The notes below the pieces were generated by a model. The model did no database searches. It saw only the letters and a program-made list of their open reading frames with translations, and was not told the DNA's origin. Position numbers and translations under genes: made by a program. From the NCBI GenBank assembly GCA_023974075.1, contig CM043791.1:23524662-23588661 (forward strand): 64,000 nt of DNA, written 5' to 3'. This stretch comes from Chaenocephalus aceratus (taxonomy: Eukaryota; Chordata; Actinopteri; Perciformes; Channichthyidae). Below are positions 15,901 to 32,249 of this stretch, piece by piece; within the stretch, counting starts at the first letter, position 1, and each line of letters opens with the position of its first letter.

Positions 15901-17858
15901 GAGCTTATACTTTCCGACTTTCAATTGTAAGGACCACCCTAATATATATATATATATTAATTTTTTCAGAATCATTAAAAGGTTTTAAAATAACAATAAT
16001 ATGTTTTATTACTTTTGGGACAATATATTGTCCAATAAAACTAGTAATCAAGACAGGCCTTGCTTTAACATTACTCTAAATAAAAGACATATTCAAATAT
16101 GAGTTTTGTTTAAAAAAAATACAGACAAAGTTTACCATTGTAATATCCAAAAAACAGTAATGCATTAGTTACTGATTACTAATGAATACATAATCTATCT
16201 ATCTATGCAACACCTCTTTGTTGTTTCTTACCAATAACATGACAGCTGATGCCAGCAAGCTCAAACAGAGGGGCAACCAGAGAGTGGTAGATCTTTCTTC
16301 CTTTCTTCTTCCCGCCATATGGGTTGATAAACACTAACAGCCTGTTAGGCCTCACTGGACCTGAACAATACATTTGCAAATATGTTATTGAGAGCCACAA
16401 ACACTCTCGAGGATTGGAATATGACTTTTTGAATATCCATCCATACTGTGAGTTTTGAGAGCAGCTCTAAGGTGTTTGGTCCACTGGTCTCTGAGCACCC
16501 GACTGGGGACGCTGAACTGGGTTCGGCCCAGTGTCCATAGTAACCCATAAGAGCTCCCAGTGCTGCTGCGCTTCACGTAGAAAACTGTAGATAAATGTTG
16601 AAAATGCTGTAAAACCATGATACCGCCATGTGGGAGACACGGGCACATATTTGAATACATTTTTAAACTCCATGGTTGTGTAAAATATGGTTGTTATTTA
16701 CTTAAGCCTTGACTGTGGCCTTGGTTTCTTTGGGATATCTGAGAGTGTTGCATGAGAAGTTGAACCCACCTGTAAAGACTTTGTCTGTGTCGTCGATTAA
16801 CTTCTGGGGCAGGATCTCCACCCGACCCTCCTCCACTCCAACCACCTCAGCCACAGGCACTGAAACTTTAATCACACAGCACAGACTTCAGCAGACAGGC
16901 TTCTTTGCATACATTGAATAGAACATTTACTGGAAAGTCCTTTAGACCTTCTTTATAGCAGATACGTTTACATGTGACAATAGGGGGCCAAAGCAAAGGT
17001 GTAACATAACAGTGGCTGCATCCTAACACACTCAAGGTCAAGGAAATGCAGAGATATAACTAAAATATTAATGATGACTGAATTCCACTTCATTTTCAAA
17101 GTTCTATGAATCACTGGCACACATCAGAATTAATAATCCCACCTATTAATAACAAATATCTGCCTAAATGAAGGTCTATTAACAACGGTTTTGTACCTTA
17201 TATTTCATACTTCAGCTATTTACTTAAAAACATAAGATAAGGATGATATCTCTACAAGGTAAGTGTAAACATCATTGCATCCTTTTAGGTGCTTTTGATT
17301 TGTAAAACATATCTAAAACAAGGCATTGCACTGTAAAAAAGTGACACAAGTGTCTTGTTTTAAGTGCAAGATTTTCCCCCGGTCTTGCGTGTGTGTGGGC
17401 GGAAGCATTTTGGTGCTAAAACAACATGCCAGGAGGTGTGTTAGTCCTCCATTAGCCAGTGTTGTCAGCAGGTTGTGTTTCGTGTTAGTGCTGTTCAACT
17501 TGTTCTTCACGTGTTGCAGAGCTATGGGCTTAATTAAACCCTCACTGTAATTGTCCAAAATAACACGTAAGGTGTTTTGTTCATGGTGTCTCCAAGTGTC
17601 CTCCCTACTTCCAAAGGTTTGTTTGCCATCACCCTGTTATGCCACCTCTGCTCAGAAATGACATTTAAACATAAATAAAAGCACGTGTTTATAGGGAGGA
17701 CATTTGGAGAGATGGAGTAAAGAAAGCCACCTACTTGTTTTCTTGTCGCGATTCTTCTTGTCTAGCTCGGTCCAGTTGAATTGCCAGCCTGTCAAGACTG
17801 CCCGGTATATTTTACTCCCGACCCACACAGTAGACTCCAGCTGCAGACCCGTCTCCAT
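11397..17858 (-). CDS. cerk: Ceramide kinase
   Basis: The enzyme phosphorylates ceramide to ceramide-1-phosphate with ATP at cell membranes. Thirteen coding exons on the minus strand, in order: 17858-17735, 16859-16770, 16584-16447, 16360-16232, 15488-15425, 15313-15168, 14682-14608, 14468-14316, 14064-13959, 13079-12976, 12845-12648, 12565-12249 and 11499-11397. An N-terminal PH-like part (starting METGLQLESTVWVG) is followed by the diacylglycerol-kinase-type catalytic domain with NRLLVFINPYGGKKKGRKIY, the nucleotide-binding VVCVGGDGMFSE and HIGIIPAG with STDCVCYATVG, then SLLGYGFYGDV and LSPSAHLADGTGD. One extra base near 12807 shifts the frame in the eleventh coding exon; with it discounted the protein is about 581 residues, against about 537 in human. 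The start is the first ATG ahead of the PH-like segment. Introns hold two inverted-repeat elements and a tetranucleotide microsatellite. cerk is head-to-head with naa10, about 1.9 kb apart. Confidence 0.9.
11598..12161. mobile_element. Non-autonomous hAT element in the last cerk intron
   Basis: This 564-bp element begins CAGAGATGGCAAAAGTA and ends TACTTCCCACCTCTG, forming inverted termini. The 8-bp direct repeat ATGACTAA flanks it exactly (11590-11597 and 12162-12169). Its interior is rich in AAGTAAAAGTA-type motifs. Short CAG...CTG termini with an 8-bp duplication are the hAT signature. There is no coding capacity. Confidence 0.85.
12894..12968. repeat. (GTGC)n tetranucleotide microsatellite in a cerk intron
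   Basis: A nearly uninterrupted run of GTGC/CGTG units lies just outside the splice donor of the tenth coding exon. The THARTHAR-type open frames across it are translation artefacts. Confidence 0.95.
15528..15553. repeat. Short (ATT)n microsatellite
   Basis: About eight ATT units lie in the cerk intron between the fourth and fifth coding exons, just before the palindromic element. Confidence 0.85.
15587..15941. mobile_element. Palindromic (foldback) MITE in a cerk intron
   Basis: The ends TAGGGTGGTCCTTA and TAAGGACCACCCTA are inverted repeats, and the inverted similarity continues far inward. For example CTCCTGGTGAATT near 15675 pairs with its complement near 15865, and CCCTCCCTCATC pairs with GATGAGGGAGGG. 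TA lies at both edges, which would fit a Tc1/mariner-type TA duplication. A tandem copy of a roughly 30-bp unit (TGTACCCCTCCCTCATC...) occurs near the centre. The 94-102-aa open frames on both strands follow from the palindrome and are not genes. Confidence 0.65.
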
Positions 17859-19588
17859 CTGGAGAGGCGCTTCTCAGTCACAGCGTCGCACTTTCCGGTT
17901 TATCAAAAACACTCTTGTGATCACGTTCAACACCCATAACTTTGTCATCACTGAGAAATACAGGCAGGTTGGCAATCTGATCTCGCCATTAATGTATTGA
18001 TTATTCTGAAGTTCCTTCTTCCAAGACACATTAGTCCATTGTGCCTGCTCAATGTTGTCGACACCTGACAGGCACACTGCTGTTTTTCTTGAAATATTCG
18101 TTTCCTCTTCAGTCCCTCCCTGGTGACACCTGCTCGATTTGCATGTTGCACTGTGATTGGATGCAAAGCAGCAACTGTACTAAAGTATTAGCTTAAAGCC
18201 AGAAACTCCAGTGTACTCTTTGTGTTTTCCAGTTCTTTGCTCAAATAGTTTCATCGTAAATATTTCCTGTATGTGTTTAACTATGGGAAATGATACTAAG
18301 CTTCTCGTTTAAAGGTGCACAGTCAGTAACCCAGAAAGAAGTGTCAAATATTTAATTGAGAGTGTTTCTATTTAGCATATTACATTGCCTAGGGACAGAA
18401 ATATTCTTCCAATATTGTATTATTTTCTGTAATGTGGGAATGGGAGCAAAAATACAACTCAATGTGGAATCTGATGAGCTTTCTAAAAATTCAAAGATGT
18501 AGTTATGAATTCAAAGTAATGACTTGAAAACCAAAGGGACTGACTTTTAAAGCACATGAAAAAAAGGTGTCTTGAAAATGCTGCTGGTAACTGGCAGTTT
18601 TTGTATACACGAACAAAATATTAGATTTTGAACATATTTTTGAATATGGAGTGTAGCATCTTGAATAACATTACACTGTGTTTAGTGTTGTTTGAGGGTG
18701 TTGTTTTAAACTCTTTCTTGTAAACTACCTGATAAATCAACATTTTGTTGGTAACTTTGTGTATATGACATTAATTTAAACTATTAAATTCAGAAATAGA
18801 TTTATGGTAGCATAGGTTAAAGGTAAACATACATTTGCATACACGGGACAGTAGTTTACATTTCTAGTTTTGAGTTCCAACCATGGCCAGATTAACTCAC
18901 TAGGGGGCATCCTGGGAAATACATTTAAATAGGCACTCACAGAGACACCACCAAAACCTGATCCTCAGCATTTGAAATATTGTCAGAGCTTTGGACATTT
19001 CAACTAAAAAACTAAACTATGCTGTTCCCAAAAGCCTCCGCAACAATAGAGGCAACAGTGTATTGTTTAGACCTGAACGATTCCGAATTCAGTCACAAAA
19101 TGAATGCTTTAACACTTGACTTTGGTTGTTGTGAAACTTCTTATAGAAAAGGAAGTATGGGTTAATGACAACATGTCATATAATGTAATGGTCAGCATAC
19201 ATAGACCAAACAAAACATGTAATTGTGTGCATATACAAGGAGCTGTTTTTAGTTTTAAACTTTTTTTCGACTGACTAGAAACCCAAGACATGTATACATT
19301 TTGTTGATATTGTACCGTCGTGGTTGAAGGTTGAAACAATTAATTATTGTCACATATAGAAACAGGGGATCCGGGGCCCCAGAGCAGTGAAACGTTTAGC
19401 CTAGTGATAATCCAGCCTAAACCTATGGCCTAAACGTCGGCTCTAGGTTATAAAGAGTTTCACAATAACACATCCGGGTAACTATAGATATTAAATCATC
19501 CTTCAAAAATAAAAACGATGTATAGCCTATTTTCGTGCATCACGCTAGTGTTCGAACTTTTATTGTGAAGTCCCAGCGGACACTGTGA
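17859..19588. other. Divergent promoter/intergenic region between cerk and naa10
   Basis: This head-to-head interval should contain the cerk promoter on the left. I see no coding exon and no element with clear ends. Confidence 0.4.
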
Positions 19589-19598
19589 CCGGAAGTGA
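19589..19598 (+). promoter_or_regulatory. ETS/GABPA-type site CCGGAAGTGA upstream of naa10
   Basis: The decamer CCGGAAGTGA lies about 175 bp before the naa10 ATG, in a TATA-less stretch. ETS-family sites of this form are common in housekeeping promoters. The match is exact; its use is inferred. Confidence 0.45.
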
Positions 19599-19772
19599 CT
19601 GTCGTTATTGTGGCACGCTCCTTCCTTCCTTTCCTTGCATGCTAGCTCGTCGATTTAGCTAGTTAGCGAGACAAGCCCTTTACAACTTTGTAGTATTATT
19701 ATTATGAATTAATTGATCCGTGTAGTATATTTTATTTCTGTCTCCAGTCCAGATTACAAGCCAACTAACAAG

Positions 19773-21870
<2,098 letters not shown>

Positions 21871-22231
21871 CGCTGCAGTCCTAGACATTTTTAAATTCAT
21901 GCCTCCCTTCCTCTTTTTATCTCTATTTGACAATATCTCTGGCTTAACAAACTGCGTGACTATCCCTGGGTCAAAGCCTTAACCATCACGTTTTTTTTCT
22001 CAAATCTTGCTTTCCACTGCAGTGATGAACAGAAAGACTTGGATAATGATGTGAATTGGGGTGTTCTCTAAATGAAACTAAAATGAAAAACTGGTGTCGA
22101 TGTTTTAATTGGATTGCTGTTGTCATTACAAAAGTTGCCCAAAATTATCTGAGAGTTAGAGAATTTCCAACGACTTTTCAAGTTTTCTCAATCTGGTCTC
22201 TTAAATATTTAAAGGAAATACTGCCAATAAA

Positions 22232-23878
<1,647 letters not shown>

Positions 23879-23929
23879 AGCCAGAGAGAGAGAGAGAGAA
23901 AGTCGGAGAGATGAGTTCCTCTCCACCCA

Positions 23930-24051
23930 CATCCATCCGTGTCCAATGCGAGGGGGAGGTGAAACAGTTGAGAGCTTACTGTGCTATTAACTGGCATCCT
24001 TTAGTTCCCTCAGTCTGGAGAAGAGACTAGTGAAGACTGCTCTCCCGTCAG
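23930..24051 (+). other. Candidate arhgap4 5' untranslated exon (left edge unknown)
   Basis: A strong splice donor GTCAG|GTAAGAGT follows 24051. The next good acceptor is TTTTTATCCAG at 25357, only 23 bases before the arhgap4 start codon. This supports a non-coding first exon spliced to an exon that starts at 25358. The left edge and the transcription start are not visible; the call is inference from splice signals. Confidence 0.4.
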
Positions 24052-25380
24052 GTAAGAGTCTTATTTACCAATGTTTTCATTCACTGACCTTTCTCACCCC
24101 AGCGAGACTAGTCACTTAAAGTCCAATAAATGTGTACACAGTGTTGTTGATGAAGGCTTGTTAGAAATTGCCCTTAGGACATCAACGGCTCCTATAGTTC
24201 AGCCCGGATATGTGTTTCTACTTGTCAGAATCAAACAGAAGAACACCAGAAGAACCAGTTGAATTTCTATTCTAAAGTAAAGCAGCAGAGGTGGTGATTC
24301 ATTGCTGATCACATAGAGAAAGAATGAAAACGACTAATGGAAAATTATGACATAGGCTGGCAAAGTGAGCCACTCTCCTAAGGAGTTTAGAGTTTGTTGT
24401 AATCTAACAGATTTCAGCAGGTCAGTTGGTATGTCTCCCTTGGAAAGAAGTGGATAGTGCACAGTTCAGCTGGAGAGTGCTGATGAGTGATGTTTGCTTT
24501 AAAGAAAAGGGAAGTGGAAGGGTGAAAAGAGAGAATGTGCAAAGGATTATGATCCAGCAAGAAACTCTTCCCCTTTCTGTATTGTGTTAAACGGTGTTGT
24601 AATAAATTATATCTTGCAGACATCTGCAACTCAATTGTTGTTCATCAATACTTTCAAGGCCTGTCAGATGACCGTTTGTTTGAGAAAATCTTGTTTTATT
24701 TGTTTATCCAGTCTAAGGATCTAAGAGTCAGACACTTAAATGTACCTTATTTCTTAGGGTAATCTAGAATATAAGTGAAAAGCAGCTGAATTAGCTGTTT
24801 TATTCAATATAAATGTGGGATATAGGACGAGTCCATCAGTTAACTCCCAAACTGAGAACAAACATCCCCACAGGGTTGTACGCCTTGTGGTTCACACTAT
24901 TTTTAGGGCAGCAGAGATGTTGCTGGAGCTATTTTTGCCCCTCATGCAGTTCTGCAGCGTGACCGGTGCAGCAGGCAGCACATGCTTTTTCTATTTGCCT
25001 GCCGTTCAGCAAAGCATTGCAGCGGGTGACCAGTTTGAAGAGATGTGTTACAGTAAGATGAACATGCTGGTTTCACTCTTTCTGTGGCAGGAGGAAGTTA
25101 GCATGGCCTGTGGAGGGAGGGAGGGGTGTGTGGTTTCAGTACTAAGAGTGTGAACGTTTGTACAGGCATGCTTGGGTGCAGCAGTGGGTCACAGGCCTTG
25201 ATTCTATTTTCTTACCAGTCTTTGTCAAGCAAGGAAGATCAAAATAGAGTGCAACCGTATGAAGTACGCTATGACTCTGCAAGGGAGGTTCAAATGAACA
25301 GCTGATATTTCATAATTTATGTTGAAATAATATAATATGTACTCCCTTTTTATCCAGAATTCCACCCAGTTGGAGCAACA

Positions 25381-28300
25381 ATGACTTCACATGTGAAACT
25401 CCGTAAGGAACGGGTCGGTGTGATAGACTACGACACTCAAATCAAAGGTACAATTCTACTTTGATCTGCACCATACTAACAACCTCTCGAGCTTTATCAC
25501 AACCCACCATCACTGATCAACATGCCGGGGGAGAAATCCGTTTCTCACCAAGAATGAGTCAGAACTCTCTTGTATGTGTTTCTCTTTCTTTGCCTTAACT
25601 GTTCTTTCACCCCTTCTTTATTTCCTGTCAGAGGTGCGCTGTCAGCTTGTGGACCAACTCAAGGTGTTAGATTTGCAGCTTGAGCAGAAGAGCCAGCAGC
25701 TGCAGGACCTGTCGGACTACCTGCGGCGGCGGGGGGAGATTGAAAGCGAGTATGCCCGCTCCCTAGAAAAACTCACTGAAAGGTTCACGTCTAGGATCAA
25801 GAGGTAAAGGCAATCCTACAATTTACGCACTTTACTGGCAGGGCACACCTAGCTGTATCTCAGTCACGAATAGTTTTTCCTTCTTTCACACATGATCAGG
25901 AAGGATCCCAGCAGTCACTCGGTGGCCCAGGTCTGGCTGGCTCTGCTGTCCCAGACCCGCCAGGAAAGTAGGGACCACAATGCACTGAGTGAGCGCTGCA
26001 GCAGCTTCCTCACCCAGCCCCTCACACACTGCCTTGAGTATACACAGCGCCTTGCCAAGAAGGTACTGATATGAGCTTTGGCACCCACTTCACACAAACC
26101 TTAGTCTTAAGTGTTTGGAACAAGTGTGTACCTGTACAGGCAAATACCTTAATACTTTACTCATTTATTTTTCTCACTCTTCCCCTTTTTATTTCTCTTG
26201 ACATTAAAAGAGGCTAACTATGTTCCTTCCTTGTTGTTGTGTCTTTAGAGTAAAGACGTCTGTAATCAGCTGCAAGATGGACTACTCAAGGTTACCACTG
26301 AGCTACAGACCGTAAGTGAGAAACCAACCGCCCCAAACATTTTCTGTTTCCTAAACAAACAAAGGAAAGCATTACTGTCTTTGTGCAGGCATGGCGGACA
26401 TACTACCAGTACCACTCAGAATATTTGTGCGCAGATGGAAAGCTGAAGGAGGCAGAGAAACAGGAGGAGAAGCAAAAGCAGAGTGCTAATAAAAAGCTGG
26501 AGAGGTTGATAGAAAAAGTGAATGACCTTTTTATGTAACGTTACATTCACGCATGTCCCTATATGTCTGTCTGTTTGTCCTCTAATTGATTAATGCTTAT
26601 TTGCCACAGAGACAAGGTAAGGTCAAAGAGATCAACTTAAAGTGCAGCAAAGCTCGAAACGATTACCTCCTAAACTTGGCTGCAGCCAATGCCTCCATGA
26701 ATAAGTACTACCTCCAGGACATCTCTACTCTCATAGATGTGAGTGCATCAGCAGCTTTTGTCTTTAACCTTCTTTAAATGTGTTTGATGCATGATGTGAT
26801 AATGGACCAGATGCCATGTTGAAAAGGAATACTTCACCCATGACTAATGGTATAGTAATTACTCCTTGTGTCAGCTTGACTTTTGAAGAAAAAAAAACAG
26901 GTTCTCTCCTGCTTCCAGGATGAGAGAAATCAAAGTAGGTCTAGGTGATATTGACTGAAATGGATGTCCTCCCTCAGTGTGCAGATATAGGGTACCACCT
27001 CTCTGTAGGCCGAGTGATGAAGGCCTACCTGTCCAGTCGCTGCCAGACCCAGCAGAATCTGAGCTCGGGTCTGCAGCACCTTCAAGGCACCGTGTCCGGA
27101 CTGGACCAGAGTCAGGACAGAGACCTCCTCCTGCAGGATCACTACAGCACCTTCTGTTTGCCGCTCCGCTTCCCCTATCAGCCCCATGACGGAGACCAGG
27201 TCTGTATTCTGTCAGTGGGCATTCAGTAGAGCATTCGGATGTTCAGTATGAGCTCTAAACTCTCCTGTGTCTCTCAGGTGTCCGAGGTGAGTGCAGAGGG
27301 TGAGATGAGATGTGAGCTGGAGACCCGATTCAAACAGATACAAACCCGACTGAAGTCCGTTTCCCAGGAAACAGAGGAGGTAGAGTACATCGCACAACCC
27401 ATTGAAACTCACAATCGCCCTTTTTGGGTCTACTGAATCTACAAGTGTTATTTAACCCACGCCTGCATCCAGAGTTCATTCAAGGCTGTAAATCAAATGA
27501 TTTTTTTTTCTTGTAAACATGTATACACTCTTATTTGTGGCTTTTTAAAATCTACTAACAACCAATCAAAAGTTGGCCAGCGTGCCATGGCAGGAATGTG
27601 CCGGCCTGAAGACTTTGTGACCACATTTCAAGTCTGAGTCAATGACTGACTATCCCCATTATGTTTGTTCCATTAGTTTAGTTTTGCATCTAAAATTGTA
27701 ATTATGCTCTTCAAACAGGCCCTTGAATGCAACAAAATTGCAATCATCGTCAGATTTCTCACATTTATTTTGAACATCACACCCTAATGCTAATGTTTAC
27801 CATTGGCATGGCTATTATCAATGGCAGTATTTCCCAATAATATTAAGTTGTTATACTTGCCATTGTCACGCAGGCCAGTAAGAACATGTTGGCGGCCCAG
27901 TCCTCCCTCCTGGAGAATATCGGGGACGATGATCTGGAGCCCTCGTCTCAGGAGGGCAGCACTGAGAACCTGACAGTGAAGCCCAGTGTGGCCCGCCGCA
28001 GGGCCAGCATGCAGGAGATGGAAACCATCTACTTCACTGTGAGTGCTTTCAAAGGATCATACCATAATTGCTGTGAATGTTTTAATTATATGCCGCTGGA
28101 GGATATGCATACTTATTTCTTTTGGTATGATAGTTGAGTTTTGGCTGACTATGAAAACAAGAACAACAGTGATTAAAGGTGACCGCATGATTAACACTGA
28201 AATCACATCTGATCTGTTTTCCAGAGAGTAAAGGAGCACCTCACAGGCAGCTCCCTGATATCTAAACTGCAAGCAAAACATGACCAGCTAAAAGAGGCTG

Positions 28301-31300
28301 TGGACAAAGGTATCACTTCTGCATTTCACACAGAAGTAAGCCAAAAGGCGAACTGCTGACCAAAGTCCTTTGATAACAGCTGTTGCATTGTGCAGTTGTG
28401 TTGATGTTCTGTTTTTGTTTTACCTGCAAGCAAAGTAGTAGTGTTACACTTTAATTATGTTGCTCTGCCTCTCCTTTTTATGTTTCCCCCTACAGCAGAA
28501 GTATCAAGTGGAAATCAGCCTAGGTACGGATATGAGCTTTTTGGAGCATTGATCAAACTTTGAACAATGCTGCATACTAAGAAAACACATACATGTAACA
28601 CAATTGCAACAAAATGGAGTTGACTGTGTCTTCACATTATGGTATTTGGCTCTGCAGACCCAATGGGAAGTCTATGCGTGTCAGAAGGAATCACTCGTGT
28701 GCCAATTTGTTGCACAACCACAAACTTTTCAGTGGAGACATGATGTCCTTCATACAGGTAGATACCATCATTACTCCCTCTTATTATTTCCTCTTGTTAG
28801 CATTGCACTCTTATTATATTTAATCTGTTCATTTACCAGCATATCAGTGATGTATTATATCTAAAGTTCATGAAATTCATCACTGGCTTTGTTTCATTCA
28901 GGCATCAGGACAACAGATTCCAATTGTTGTGGAAAGTTGCATTTGCTATATCAACCTCAATGGTGAGTATTGAAGACTGAAGGAACAGGTTCTGCAGCTT
29001 AAATGCAAATGAATTTGAAGGCATTACAGAATGTATTTGGGCTTAAAGCCATTGTGACCATTTGAACATTTCTAGCTCGAATGAATCAAATAATTCTACT
29101 ACTACTTAGGAGATGTATTAGTTATAATAAACGGTACCACTTTACAATAAGACTACCCTTATAAAGGGTTTACAAATAGTTTGTAATTCATTTATTAATT
29201 AGGTTGTGAACACTTTATAAGTCATTAATAAGCTTTTATAAGACATGAGATAAACAGGGCAACTGTGACCGGTTGCTTGCCAAATAGTGAGCCAACATTT
29301 ATCCTAATAATCTGTCTGTTCTCAGGTCTCCAGCATGAAGGGATATTCAGAGTGCCGGGCTCTCAGACGGAGGTCAACAACCTGAGGGATGCATTTGAGC
29401 GAGGTAGGCCTGTGTGTTTTTGTGTGTGTTGGCACGTTCCAATTGTCTTCTCATAGAGTTGCCCCTCACTGTGGCGCATTAATAATGTGGGGCAGTGTGC
29501 TGTGTGCTTCTCCTGCAGGAGAGGACCCCCTGGCTGAGCGGAGATATGAACTGGACTCTGTGGCTGGCGTGCTGAAACTCTACTTCAGAAGTCTGGAGAA
29601 TCCCCTCTTCCCCATCGACAGCACCAGCCAACTCCTGGAGCAGGCCCGTGAGTGTGTGGGTGTATGTGTTGAAAAGTGAAACAAGTGTGGTTGAGAGCGT
29701 ACCGCAGGGGCTTAACTTTCTTTCATCACCCCGTCTTAGAAATTAGGAACGAGGCAGAGAGGGCAGCGCAGCTCAAAATGGTAATCTTTTCCTACCCTGA
29801 GCGCGTCATCGTCGTCATGAGATACCTCTTTGCATTCCTTCATCAGTGAGTATTGCAGCTCAGCGCAGTCATTTACGTTATTAGATCATAGAAATGGACA
29901 GCACACAAAAATTGAAAAAAAAACAACAAACAAAATGGAAATTCATTCCAACAATAGGAAAGCAAAACTAAATAAATATGAAACAATTTAATATGGTTTG
30001 AATCAATGTAGGCCTACCAGAATATTTTAGGGGAAATGGATATGGTAATAATTTGTATGTGATAAATCTAAGAAGGAAGTAAAAAAAAAAGGCTCAGCCA
30101 ATTTCAGTTTAGCTTCCACTGTTGTGCTTTTTCATCATGACCCCCACCGCCCCTCTTGTTTATGCATGTGTCCGTGTGTCTGTGCTCCCTGCGTTCAGTG
30201 TGTCTCAGTACAGTGACGAGAATATGATGCAGCCCTACAACCTGGCTGTGTGTTTTGGCCCCAGCCTGGTAAGGGGGGCTCAGGACGAGGACGTCGTCAC
30301 CCTGCAGCCTCAGATCAACGCTGTGGTGAAGGACATCATCCTCCAGCACGAAAGCATCTTCCCCAACCAGAGCGAAGTTGAAGGACCGATGTACGAGAAA
30401 TGCATGACGCTTGAACTGGATGACTGGTAAGTGATGACATATTCAGACGCATGACATGTCTTCAATGTGTGGTGGAATGATGATCTGAGGGTGTTTTTTC
30501 TGCAGTGAGCCAATCATTGAAGGAGATGTCGAAGCAGAGTACACCCATAGCAAAGACGGTACGTTTCATGTGCATTTTCTTTTTTTGTATGCAACTTTTT
30601 ATTTCATAGTATTGTACAATTTAAAAGGCACAATTTGATGTAAATGTTAGTGTCACGATACACTCTCTATATATTCCCTCCTCTACCCGCACATGCCCAT
30701 ATAGGCAAAAACCAATCTAAACATGTTTAGTAACAATTTAAATAATTTAAACAGAAAACGATTTAAGACATACAAAAACATACAACGACAAACAAACTCA
30801 ACATTTAAAAAATGTACAATAAACCAAATGTGCGAGAGATGAAAGTAAATAAAGAAAAGAAAAACATCAAAAGCAGACAAATAATGATAAAATACAGTGA
30901 CAATGTAGAGGATGACAGTATTATATTTGTATGGTATTTTTAACCGTCAGGATGCATAGCCATAAAATGTACCATTCCATTATTGGTCATATCTTGGATA
31001 TATTTTTCAAGTGTATATCTTAATCAATTCCCTAAGGAATTGAATGTGTCAATGTGGTGTACTGCAGAGTTTGAAGCAGGATCCTCGGCTGACAACAGCT
31101 CAGGTTCATCTGCAGCAACACAGAGAAAAGCAGAACGTCCTCGAGCTAACAGCAGCGGGTCAATCGACAAAAGTAAGGGGACAGCTGGAGGCGGCATCAC
31201 TTCAGGTGGAAAGGTAATGCTCCAGATTCCCATTGGGCCACAGAGCAAGCAACGGCGAGGCCAATCTCCTGGCTATGTGCGAGTGTGAGTACCTACAGGG

Positions 31301-32249
31301 ATTACAAATTAATTGTTATTTGTTGGAGAAATGTATATTCAGTGTTTTCTGATCTCTTTCTGCATACAGATTACAGGAACACTCGTCTTCTGAGGATATT
31401 GTCATTAAAGTAGACAAGGTCAGTCCTATTTCTAAATGATTTCCACAATGTGATGAGGTTGGCTTTATATCGGTTTATTAGGTATAACTAATGGCTTTAT
31501 CAAGAGTGAATGCAGGATTTACCATTGCTTATACACCAATATAAGACTATTGGTTTGTCATTTCTTAGCAAGTCATCTGCAACTATAGGCCTTTGTAAGT
31601 CATCAGGTAAGTTGGCAGTTATAAGTGTTATAATTAATATAATTAAGTTGGTTATAAATTGATTTTGGTGTAAACACCAAAATCAATTTATAACCAACTA
31701 TAAGCGATAAACTATATAAAACTATAAGCAGCACGTTTCTAGAAGGTAAGTAGTTTAACCATGCTTTATGGAGAACTTTCCTGATCTAAAAAGCTAGAAG
31801 ACAGACCAAGTTTTATATCGGAGCATTAATAACGCCATCAAAATATTGTTCACAACACAAAAGTTGTTCATTAACGGCCCATACTATGGTTTGTTCATAT
31901 TTAAGGCATTACTTTTAAATTCAAACTCTTTTTATAAAGTGTCTTATTGGAAAGCAGCACAGAATTACTAATGACGAACTAAATCAGAAGCCTTTGAGCA
32001 TGAGGGAGAGCTAAGAACAAAGAGGTTTTTATCTTTTATTCTCTCCTCACCATTGTTTATTTAATCTCTAAGGAGGTCTGTCGCCAGATGGACTCTGTCT
32101 TCATGGAACTTCTCTCGCGGCAAACACTGCAGGATCCCTCCTCCGCCGCCTCCTCTCCCGCTGCCCAAGGTCCCCAAAGGAAAGGGAAGAAGGATGGACG
32201 CAGAGGGAGAGGAGTAGGGCTCTTCAGAGCCGCAGAGCCCATGGACTGA
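25381..32249 (+). CDS. arhgap4: Rho GTPase-activating protein 4 (F-BAR + RhoGAP, no SH3 seen)
   Basis: A SRGAP-family regulator expected to bind membranes by its F-BAR domain and to stimulate GTP hydrolysis by Rho-type GTPases. Twenty-one coding exons join in phase to 840 residues, from MTSHVKLRKERVGVIDYDTQ to RAAEPMD. Residues about 15-320 form the F-BAR region (VRCQLVDQLKVLDLQLEQKS, AWRTYYQYHSEYLCADGKLK). A coiled segment follows. The RhoGAP domain spans about 475-675, with the arginine finger in GIFRVPGSQTEV and later NLAVCFGPSLV. The tail is Ser-rich and basic. One exon is only 28 nt (28496-28523). After RhoGAP the sequence passes from CEPIIEGDVEAEYTHSKD straight to a Ser-rich tail, and no SH3 domain is seen, although human ARHGAP4 and SRGAPs have one there. 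A poly(A) signal is at 32765-32770. naa10 and ARHGAP4 are also neighbours in human, which supports ARHGAP4 over SRGAP1-3. Confidence 0.92.
29131..29260. repeat. Dispersed repeat fragment in an arhgap4 intron
   Basis: GGTACCACTTTACAATAAG followed by CCTTATAAAGGGTTTAC is a phrase I recognise as a widespread fish repeat. Edges are approximate and no flanking duplication was established. Confidence 0.4.
31646..31699. repeat. Perfect hairpin with 25-bp arms in an arhgap4 intron
   Basis: The arms at 31646-31670 and 31675-31699 are perfect reverse complements (left arm begins AGTTGGTTATAAATTG) around a 4-base TAAA loop. It lies in the intron before the last coding exon. It could be the core of a small palindromic MITE or a replication-generated inverted repeat. 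Confidence 0.75.

Noticed and set aside
15680..15988. 102- and 94-residue frames on opposite strands with the same peptides
   Set aside because: Their similarity arises from the palindromic MITE.
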